From NCBI GenBank assembly GCA_043719475.1, contig JAYSTS010000117.1, positions 1 to 6,478 of the forward strand: a DNA stretch of 6,478 nt, given 5' to 3'. This DNA comes from SYFY01 sp043719475 (lineage in GTDB: Bacteria > Pseudomonadota > Gammaproteobacteria > Pseudomonadales > Azotimanducaceae). Below are positions 1 through 4,714 of this stretch, piece by piece (the stretch's first letter is position 1; the number at the start of each line of letters is the position of its first letter). The notes beneath the pieces are model-generated. The model ran no database searches. It saw only the letters and a list, made by a program, of their open reading frames with translations, and was not told where the DNA came from. The position numbers and the translations under genes are program-made.

Positions 1-7
1 ACAACGG

Positions 8-58
8 GGGGGGAGGGCCGCCCGACGCCTCCCCCCTGCGTCAGACGCGTTGTGCGTC
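8..58. repeat. GC-rich hairpins 3' of the hydratase gene, weak terminator candidate
   Basis: Two stem-loops lie just beyond the stop of the minus-strand hydratase gene. The first pairs GGGGGGAGG (8-16) with CCTCCCCCC (28-36), a perfect 9-bp stem with an 11-nt loop. The second pairs GACGC (44-48) with GCGTC (54-58) around a 5-nt loop. Neither is followed by a T-tract when read on the minus strand, so an intrinsic terminator is not proven. Their position after the gene is the only other support. Confidence 0.3.
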
Positions 59-66
59 GGAAGCGG

Positions 67-111
67 TACCGATTATTGTCGAATCAAGGCTAATTGCCGG
101 TGTAGTGCGGC
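67..111. repeat. Dispersed direct repeat, copy 1
   Basis: Positions 73-93 (starting TTATTGTCGAATC) are identical over 21 bases to 3513-3533. Weaker similarity extends on both sides: TACC plus two swapped bases before it, then TGC and later TGT and GCGGC after it with mismatches and one gap. This copy contains the stop codon of the hydratase gene (complement of 90-92) and runs into its last codons. It could be a genome-wide repeat, a recombination scar or a binding site. The sequence does not decide between these. Confidence 0.6.
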
Positions 112-893
112 GTTTCCTGTGTCCGGTACGTCCGCCGCGCCAGAGCAGCGTCGTCGGTGGATGCAGTCAACAGATTCTGATCGAAGTCCATATGCATCAC
201 GGCCTCATCCAATGCACCACTCAAGGCATTGACGCTGCGCTTGATCATCTGCGCGGCGATGGGCGGTTTGCTGGCATAGAACGTGGCAAGTTCAGACGCG
301 CGAGACAACATTTCGGCGCGTGGAACCACCTCGTCCACCACGCCCCAGCGTTCGAGAAGTGGGGCGCCAATCCGTTCCCCACCGATGACCAGACGTTTAG
401 CGCGCGAAGGTCCCGCAAGGCGCGTGATCAACGCTAGCCCCCACCACTGCAGGTTGATACCGATGTCGATTTCCGGGTAGCACAGAAACGCATCGTCAGC
501 AGCGATGCGGAAGTCGCAGGCGGTTGCCAGACAACCACCACCGCCCATTGCTGCACCATTCCACGCCGCAATGCTGATCTGGTCCAGGTCGAGCCAGGCG
601 CGGATCACCCGCCCGCCCATGCGTGCATGTCGACGGCGCTGCACCAGTGGCGTCCGGCTGCCAGGCCCGCTGCCGGGGCTCGGATCGCCAAGGTCAGCGC
701 CGGACGAGAAGTGTTTGCCATCGCCGGACAACACGACCACACGAACCTCCGGCTCATCACGCATCGAAAGCGCGGCGGCTTCAAGTTCCTGAAGCACATC
801 AAAGCTCAGCGCGTTGGCTCGTTCAGCACGCTTTATAGTCACATAAGCCACCGGGCCGGTGGCTTTGATGGACAAATAGCGGAAGTCACTCAT
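90..893 (-). CDS. Enoyl-CoA hydratase/isomerase (crotonase) family protein
   Basis: A cytosolic crotonase-fold enzyme acting on an acyl-CoA thioester; the exact reaction is unknown. I chose the ATG at 893 (267 aa) because an AGAGAGGA ribosome site lies 8 bases upstream. A GTG three bases further upstream (896) is also possible, and the numbering here counts from it. Length is normal for the family. Visible family blocks are the first oxyanion-hole segment HFSSGADL (62-69), the second NGAAMGGGG (113-121), CDFRIA (127-132), and PEIDIG (141-146). The Glu of the PE motif (E142) matches rat mitochondrial Glu164. The position matching catalytic Glu144 (usual GGCELA) is Cys122, so plain hydratase activity is doubtful; an isomerase or another crotonase reaction is possible. 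It stands alone, divergent from the next gene, so it is not co-transcribed with the plus-strand enzymes. Family assignment is secure; substrate is not. Confidence 0.93.
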   Translation of the reverse strand: MSDFRYLSIKATGPVAYVTIKRAERANALSFDVLQELEAAALSMRDEPEVRVVVLSGDGKHFSSGADLGDPSPGSGPGSRTPLVQRRRHARMGGRVIRAWLDLDQISIAAWNGAAMGGGGCLATACDFRIAADDAFLCYPEIDIGINLQWWGLALITRLAGPSRAKRLVIGGERIGAPLLERWGVVDEVVPRAEMLSRASELATFYASKPPIAAQMIKRSVNALSGALDEAVMHMDFDQNLLTASTDDAALARRTYRTQETPHYTGN

Positions 894-896
894 CAC

Positions 897-1071
897 GACA
901 ATCCTCTCTTGAATTTTGTCTGCTTGGGATCAGCCACCTGATGATATCGATCTGGTTCTCACCCCACTCTTTTCGCATGAAAAATGTAACTTTCTTCCAA
1001 CGCGCTCCGTCTCACGATTGATTCGCCATTTCGATACCGTCCAAAGATGACCATAACTTTGGATCTCTATC
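897..1071. promoter_or_regulatory. Divergent intergenic region
   Basis: This stretch must hold the 5' signals of the minus-strand hydratase gene and the plus-strand secreted-protein gene. The hydratase ribosome site (complement of 902-909, AGAGAGGA) lies at its left end. I could not find a convincing -35/-10 pair for either direction. The one clear structure is the inverted repeat at 1040-1063, listed separately. Confidence 0.5.
1040..1063 (+). promoter_or_regulatory. Inverted repeat overlapping the ribosome site of the secreted-protein gene
   Basis: TCCAAAG (1040-1046) and CTTTGGA (1057-1063) form a perfect 7-bp inverted repeat with a 10-nt centre, and a G-T wobble could extend it by one pair. 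The right arm includes the GGA that is the only Shine-Dalgarno-like sequence before the ATG at 1072. As RNA it could hide the ribosome site; as DNA it could be an operator. Either role is inference. Confidence 0.35.
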
Positions 1072-2064
1072 ATGCGTGAGTGGTTGAACCGAGCATCATT
1101 TGCAGCCGGACTGCTGCTGGCCTCAATGCCGTTGAACTCAGCGGCGGTAGAAGGCGCCTGTAATAGAACGGCCACTTCGATGTTGCGGGCCTGCGGCTTC
1201 GAAGCGACCGACGACTTCCATAATGCGAGCGCATTTTGTGCCAACTCGGAGAACGAGTTGGCATGTATTGCAGAGGCGCGTGCGGAACGGGCGACCGCAC
1301 TGGAAGAGTGTGGAGAAGTCCGGACCGCGCGACTGGGCGTCTGCGCCACCCTTGGACAGGATGCCTATCAACCACGTTTCGGCCCTGAATATGCGGCCAA
1401 TTTCGTGAATCCCCGTGACATCGGCAAGACGGTGGCGCCCAATCCGTACTGGCCTCTGGTGGAAGGCGCGAAGTGGGTCTATCGCAAGCCTGTGATCGAC
1501 GAAGAAGGCGATTCTGAATTTGAGATCGTGACTGTCACAGTGACCAACAAGACGAAACTCATCGATGGCATCCAGTGTCGTGTCGTGCGTGACGTTGTGA
1601 TGGTTGATGACGAGCTGGTTGAAGACACTGATGACTGGATAGCACAGGATGCATGGGGCAACGTCTGGTACTGCGGTGAAGAAGTCAAAGACTACGAGTA
1701 CACGGAGGGCGATCGTCCGGCTGCGCCAGAACTGGTTAGTCGGGACGGCTCGTTCAAATCCGGTCGTAGCGGTGCCCAGGCTGGCATTCTCATGTTCACA
1801 GCGCCTCAGGTGGGTGTGACTTATCGTGAGGAAGCCGACTGGGGTAATGCGGAAGATCTGTCGGAAGTCATCGCAACCGATGCAACAGAACGAGCACCAG
1901 CGGCCCGTTGCAACCGGACATGCGTGAAGCTGCGGGCGTTTTCGCCGGTCGAACCAGGCGTGAACGAATTCAAATTCTACGCACCTGGCATCGGCAAGAT
2001 CGTCGACATAAAAGAATCTACCGGCGCCCGCTCGGAGTTGATCAGGTACTCCATTCCGCGTTAG
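1072..2064 (+). CDS. Secreted cysteine-rich protein of unknown function
   Basis: A 330-aa protein with a signal peptide: Arg residues near the start, a hydrophobic stretch AAGLLLASMPL (about 11-21), and a likely cleavage around NSAA-VEG (23-28). It is therefore probably periplasmic or extracellular. There are two parts. Residues 30-91 carry six cysteines at 30, 41, 56, 65, 80 and 91, with nearly mirror-symmetric spacing (11, 15, 9, 15, 11), in a probably helical segment; disulfides are likely. From about 125 on is a probably beta-rich domain beginning NPYWPLVEGAKWVYR, with GIQCRVVRD (166-174), a DDW...QD..GNVWYCGE block (187-203) and FYAPGIGKI (302-310). I recall this second part as typical of secreted uncharacterised bacterial proteins, but I know no function or family name. 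Four further cysteines are at 169, 201, 280 and 284. The start ATG has only a weak GGAT ribosome site. A long antisense reading frame covers the gene, but the signal peptide and domain pattern support this strand. Confidence 0.85.
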   Translation: MREWLNRASFAAGLLLASMPLNSAAVEGACNRTATSMLRACGFEATDDFHNASAFCANSENELACIAEARAERATALEECGEVRTARLGVCATLGQDAYQPRFGPEYAANFVNPRDIGKTVAPNPYWPLVEGAKWVYRKPVIDEEGDSEFEIVTVTVTNKTKLIDGIQCRVVRDVVMVDDELVEDTDDWIAQDAWGNVWYCGEEVKDYEYTEGDRPAAPELVSRDGSFKSGRSGAQAGILMFTAPQVGVTYREEADWGNAEDLSEVIATDATERAPAARCNRTCVKLRAFSPVEPGVNEFKFYAPGIGKIVDIKESTGARSELIRYSIPR

Positions 2065-2206
2065 GGAAGCTCTGAACACGCAGAGAAAATGCGAGGAACG
2101 CCAAGCGTTCCGACCCTTGCAAGTCGCGCTGCGACTTGCTTGGCCTGAACAAGTCGCAGGAGCGACTGGTTCAGAGGATGATCAGCGAAGTTCTGCACAC
2201 GCAAAG
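2065..2206. repeat. Array of tandem hairpins, possible degenerate IS5-like end or MITE
   Basis: Starting at the base after the upstream stop codon are four consecutive stem-loops. They are CTCTG/CAGAG (2070-2085), GGAACGC/GCGTTCC with a 3-nt loop (2095-2111), GCAAGTCGC/GCGACTTGC with a 3-nt loop (2119-2139), and a stem of 12 pairs plus one mismatch at 2145-2174 (CTGAAC-A-AGTCGC / GCGACT-G-GTTCAG). The first hairpin's CTCTGAAC (2070-2077) is also the reverse complement of GTTCAGAG (2169-2176), so the whole 107-bp block has 8-bp inverted ends. The segment 2066-2085 is repeated at 2187-2206 with 17 of 20 bases identical. The left end reads TTAG then GGAAGCTCTGAAC, which resembles an IS5-type end after a YTAR target, but I see no matching right end. 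Structured RNA or a terminator region are alternatives. Confidence 0.55.
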
Positions 2207-2364
2207 CTTCTTGTGTTGTTCCATGCGTGGTACGAAGACCGCATCTACCAACAGCATTTGACAGCAACGCAGTCACTCACGAATTATTGTGGTCAATGCG
2301 GGATGCGATGAGGGCATAGTGTGATGACCTGCTGAGTCGGACCAGATCATCTCGCGCGCGGAGT

Positions 2365-2377
2365 TGATCCCGGATCA
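2365..2377. promoter_or_regulatory. Operator-like palindrome upstream of the aldolase
   Basis: TGATCC-C-GGATCA is a perfect 6-bp inverted repeat around one central base, about 50 bp before the aldolase start. Size and symmetry fit a dimeric repressor site (for example a GntR- or LacI-type protein), but no regulator gene is in the window and the match is not to a specific known operator. Confidence 0.3.
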
Positions 2378-2392
2378 TGGGGCAGTACATTC

Positions 2393-2404
2393 GTCCATGT
2401 GGAC
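2393..2404. promoter_or_regulatory. Second palindrome upstream of the aldolase
   Basis: GTCCA-TG-TGGAC is a perfect 5-bp inverted repeat with a 2-bp centre, 23 bp before the aldolase start codon and 15 bp after the first palindrome. It could be a second operator or chance. The core sequence differs from the first palindrome. Confidence 0.22.
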
Positions 2405-2427
2405 AATCAAGACAATTCAGAGGGGGT

Positions 2428-3222
2428 ATGGTGAAGAAGAACAGCGCACTGGCGAAATGGCGTGCCGGAGAACAGACGATTGGTGGCTGGTTGTCACTGG
2501 CCAACACCCATAGCGCTGAAGTCATGGCCAACGCAGGCTTTGATTGGCTGTGTGTCGATCTTCAGCATGGCTTGATTGATTACACAGACTTGCGACACAT
2601 GTTGCCAGCGATCTCGACCACAGACGTGACACCGCTGGTTCGAGTGGCTGGCAATGATCCCACCGCCATCATGAAGTGTCTCGACGCCGGAGCGATGGGC
2701 ATCATCGTCCCCATGGTGAACAACCGTGCCGAAGCGGAACGGGCGATTTCAGCCTGCCGGTATCCGCCGCTGGGCATGCGCTCTTTTGGACCGATTCGCG
2801 CGGCCATGGTGGGTGGGCGTGGATATGTCGATGAAGCCAATGACGAAATTGCTTGCATAGCGATGATCGAGACTAAAGAGGGACTGGAGAACCTCGAGTC
2901 CATCGTTACTACATCGGGGCTGGGTGGCATCTATATCGGCCCCGCAGATCTTGCGCTGGCGATTGGGCTACCGGCTCGCGGTGACACGGATGATCCAAAA
3001 CACCTGGCAACCGTTGATCGCATTTTGCAGTGCTGTAAAAAACACAAGGTACCGGTGGGCATTCATACCAACGGCATCGCCTACACGCAGCGCAGATTGG
3101 CAGCGGGTTTCAATTTTGTCACGCTGAACTCCGATGCCGGCTTCATGGCGACGGCACTGTATGCAGAGTTGGCGACCGCGCGTGGCGCGTTGAAGAAGGA
3201 ACGTGAGAACACCGGTTACTAA
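2428..3222 (+). CDS. HpcH/HpaI family aldolase/citrate lyase-type protein
   Basis: A class II, metal-dependent pyruvate aldolase of the HpcH/HpaI family, which reversibly cleaves 2-oxo acids into pyruvate and an aldehyde in the cytosol. I chose ATG 2428 (264 aa, the usual length) rather than the upstream in-frame ATG at 2377, because AGAGGGGG lies just before it and the extra 17 residues do not look like the family. Numbering from 2428, the family blocks are GWLSLANTHSAEVMANAGFD (20-39), CVDLQHG (42-48) with catalytic His47, PLVRVAGND (69-77) with Arg72, DAGAMGIIVPMV (86-97), YPPLGMRSFG (112-121), AMIETKEG (145-152) with metal ligand Glu148, and IGPADLA (170-176) with metal ligand Asp174. These match His45, Arg70, Glu149 and Asp175 of E. 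coli HpcH. All key residues are present, so it should be active. Relatives act on 4-hydroxy-2-oxo-heptanedioate, deoxyglucarate or deoxy-rhamnonate; the substrate here cannot be assigned. Confidence 0.94.
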   Translation: MVKKNSALAKWRAGEQTIGGWLSLANTHSAEVMANAGFDWLCVDLQHGLIDYTDLRHMLPAISTTDVTPLVRVAGNDPTAIMKCLDAGAMGIIVPMVNNRAEAERAISACRYPPLGMRSFGPIRAAMVGGRGYVDEANDEIACIAMIETKEGLENLESIVTTSGLGGIYIGPADLALAIGLPARGDTDDPKHLATVDRILQCCKKHKVPVGIHTNGIAYTQRRLAAGFNFVTLNSDAGFMATALYAELATARGALKKERENTGY

Positions 3223-3241
3223 CCTCAATTGGACAAAAATA

Positions 3242-3260
3242 CGCAACCGAAAATGTTGCG
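3242..3260 (+). terminator. Hairpin after the aldolase, weak terminator candidate
   Basis: CGCAAC (3242-3247) pairs with GTTGCG (3255-3260) around the 7-nt loop CGAAAAT, 19 bp after the aldolase stop. An A-rich stretch precedes it, but only TATTT, a few bases later, could serve as a U-tract, so termination would be inefficient if it occurs. Confidence 0.3.
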
Positions 3261-3302
3261 CAGGGGTATTTAGGGCTTCGGAACGATTGACTGGAGAGAA
3301 GG

Positions 3303-3533
3303 ATGGGATTGCAGCGGAAATCAAACCGTAAGGGCACAACCAATGAAGTTGGCGGATTCAGTAATGAGACGTCGAGTAAAAACGCCCTGTGGGAGCGATC
3401 TCTTGTGGGAGCGATCTCCCGATCGCGATCTTCGATGATCCCAGCAATCGCGGTCTGTCCGCTCCCACAAGAGACCACTCCCACCAGGAGACCGCACCTG
3501 CAGCTTTACCAGTTATTGTCGAATCAAGGCTAA
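3303..3533 (+). other. Doubtful small reading frame with a good ribosome site
   Basis: An ATG at 3303 is preceded by GGAGAGAAGG at suitable spacing. The 76-codon frame reads GLQRKSNRKGTTNEVGGFSN and then runs straight through the REP-like hairpin, ending on the TAA inside the dispersed repeat (3531-3533). Only the first 27 or so codons lie outside repeat DNA. It may be the start of a gene whose remainder was lost when the repeat arrived, a leader peptide, or chance. The translated part resembles no family I know. Confidence 0.15.
3388..3484. repeat. REP-like cruciform with duplicated GTGGGAGC unit
   Basis: The arm 3389-3412 (two GTGGGAGC units joined by GATCTCTT) pairs with 3461-3484 over 22 of 24 positions. 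An inner stem GATCGCGAT (3421-3429) pairs with ATCGCGGTC (3447-3455) over 9 bp with one T-G wobble. The left arm contains a direct repeat of TGTGGGAGCGATCTC (3388-3402 and 3404-3418, period 16). GTGGGAGCG with an inverted partner is the hallmark of REP/BIME elements in pseudomonads and relatives, which are mobilised in trans by RAYT-type Y1 transposases. No RAYT gene is in the window. The element lies between aldolase and dehydrogenase and may stabilise or end the upstream transcript. Confidence 0.75.
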
Positions 3534-3550
3534 CTGCATTGTTGCGCGGC
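3507..3550. repeat. Dispersed direct repeat, copy 2
   Basis: The 21 bases 3513-3533 are identical, in the same orientation, to 73-93, with weaker similarity extending to 3507 and 3550. This copy lies between the REP-like cruciform and the dehydrogenase start, ending 20 bp before the ATG, so it falls in the leader or promoter zone of that gene. See copy 1 for the comparison. Confidence 0.6.
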
Positions 3551-3570
3551 CAGCGCATGGGGATAGCGAT

Positions 3571-4623
3571 ATGAGCAAGAAAAAAGTCGGCGTTCAGTTA
3601 CCAAAACAAGCCCAGAACCAGACACTTGAGCAGCGTTATGGCCTCGAGCTGGAAGGTTTGTCGAAGGTGGCAGACATCGTCGAGATCCGTGCGGATACGC
3701 CAGCCGAATTTGCCGCCGGTGTGCAGGACGTGGATGCGATCGTCACATCCTGGGGGCTGCGTATCGACAAACAGGTGATCGACAGCATGAAGAAGTGCGT
3801 GGTCATCGGTGTTGGCAGCGTCGGTGTGGACATGGTCGACATCGACGCTGCAACCGCCGCAGGCATCGTCGTCACTAATGTTCCCGACGTCTTCATCGAA
3901 GAGGTTGCGGACTACGCCATGATGCTGCTGCTGAACGTATCCCGCCTCACACCGATGATGGCGCGTATGGCCAAAAACGGGGACTGGTACCAGGCACGGC
4001 CAATGCTCAGTCGCGTACCCAGGGTGATGGGGCAGACGCTTGGTTTGTTCGCTTTTGGCAATGTTGCGCGGTGTACAGCACGGCGTGCCAAGGCGTTTGG
4101 CATGCATGTCATTGCGTTCGATCCTTATGTGAGTGAGCTGGAAATGAGTGCACTCGGAGTTGAGCCCGTCAGCTTTGTGGAGTTGTTAGCGCGTAGTGAC
4201 TATCTGTCGGTGCATGCACCACACAATGACGAAACGGAGCACGCGATCAATGCGGCCGCGTTTGCGCAAATGAAAAATACGGCCATTGTGATCAACACAG
4301 CGCGTGGTCCGATTATCGATGAGAAGGCACTGATCGAAGCTCTGCGCAGTGGCGCCATTGCCGGTGCTGGTCTTGATGTGCTCGAACAGGAACCGCCCGC
4401 ACTGGACAATCCACTGCTCAGTATGGAAAACGTGTTGGTAACACCCCATGTGGCGTCCGCCAGCACGCGGATGCGTCCTGAGACTCGTCGCCGTGCGGCT
4501 CGTGAAGTGGCACTGGTTCTGCGCGGTCGTTGGCCCATGAGCTGTGTTAATCCAACGGTTCTGCCCAGAGTGGCTTTGGAGCGCTGGCAGCCGTATCCGA
4601 TGAGCCGCGGTCCAAACCGGTAG
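3571..4623 (+). CDS. D-isomer-specific 2-hydroxyacid dehydrogenase family protein
   Basis: A cytosolic NAD(P)-dependent enzyme of the family that includes glycerate, phosphoglycerate and C-terminal-binding-protein-like dehydrogenases, interconverting 2-oxo and D-2-hydroxy acids. At 350 aa the length is typical. The ATG at 3571 follows GGGGA at 7 bases. The N-terminal catalytic domain covers about 1-110, with VGVGSVGVDMVDI (79-91) and VVTNVPDVFIEEVADYAM (100-117). The nucleotide-binding domain covers about 111-295. The family's catalytic triad is intact: Arg245 in NTARGPIID, Glu274 in LDVLEQEPP, and His293 in TPHVAS. Asp184 in AFDPY, at the end of the second Rossmann strand, favours NAD over NADP. 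The glycine loop is unusual, reading GLFAFGNVAR (158-167) where GxxGFGxIGR is usual, so two glycines are alanine. The end CVNP (326-329) is followed by about 20 extra residues. Substrate is unknown; the nearby aldolase makes a 2-oxo acid or aldehyde-derived acid a reasonable guess. Confidence 0.93.
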   Translation: MSKKKVGVQLPKQAQNQTLEQRYGLELEGLSKVADIVEIRADTPAEFAAGVQDVDAIVTSWGLRIDKQVIDSMKKCVVIGVGSVGVDMVDIDAATAAGIVVTNVPDVFIEEVADYAMMLLLNVSRLTPMMARMAKNGDWYQARPMLSRVPRVMGQTLGLFAFGNVARCTARRAKAFGMHVIAFDPYVSELEMSALGVEPVSFVELLARSDYLSVHAPHNDETEHAINAAAFAQMKNTAIVINTARGPIIDEKALIEALRSGAIAGAGLDVLEQEPPALDNPLLSMENVLVTPHVASASTRMRPETRRRAAREVALVLRGRWPMSCVNPTVLPRVALERWQPYPMSRGPNR

Positions 4624-4714
4624 ACCAGTGTTTGCATTGATTTGTATCATTTCCGCAAGTCGGGACGGGATCAGCGTGCCAAGATCTGAACACTCTGTTT
4701 GAGGCGGCCAGACA

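Larger units (their letters stand above)
2207..2427 (+). promoter_or_regulatory. Upstream region of the aldolase gene
   Basis: No convincing gene lies here. A possible sigma-70 promoter is TTGACA at 2258-2263 followed after 18 bases by AATTAT (2282-2287), which matches TATAAT at four of six bases. Two perfect palindromes lie further down and are listed separately. The ribosome site AGAGGGGG (2419-2426) closes the region. The promoter is a by-eye match only. Confidence 0.35.

Noticed and set aside
1138..2079. Long minus-strand open frame (313 codons) opposite the secreted-protein gene
   Set aside because: It has no ribosome site or family motif that I can see, while the plus strand encodes a signal peptide and a recognisable domain pattern. 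It is an antisense shadow.
2061..2276. Minus-strand 71-codon frame across the hairpin array
   Set aside because: Its sequence is dictated by the hairpins and direct repeats, and there is no recognisable transposase motif.
2401..2420. Possible third copy of the dispersed repeat before the aldolase (AATCAAG and AATT shared)
   Set aside because: Only about 11 bases match and a gap is needed, so chance is a fair explanation.
2377..2427. N-terminal extension of the aldolase from an upstream ATG
   Set aside because: No ribosome site precedes 2377, the extra 17 residues do not fit the family, and the ATG at 2428 has AGAGGGGG directly upstream.
3388..3484. CRISPR-like reading of the repeated GTGGGAGC units
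   Set aside because: The units are inverted or directly adjacent with no spacers of regular length; this is a REP-like palindrome.
3598..4107. Minus-strand open frame of 169 codons inside the dehydrogenase gene
   Set aside because: It is rich in His and Cys in a low-complexity way typical of antisense translation, and lies fully within a gene with intact catalytic motifs.
4624..4714. Possible promoter for the luciferase-like gene (TATCAT near 4645)
   Set aside because: No -35 element lies at a suitable distance; read-through from the dehydrogenase is equally likely.
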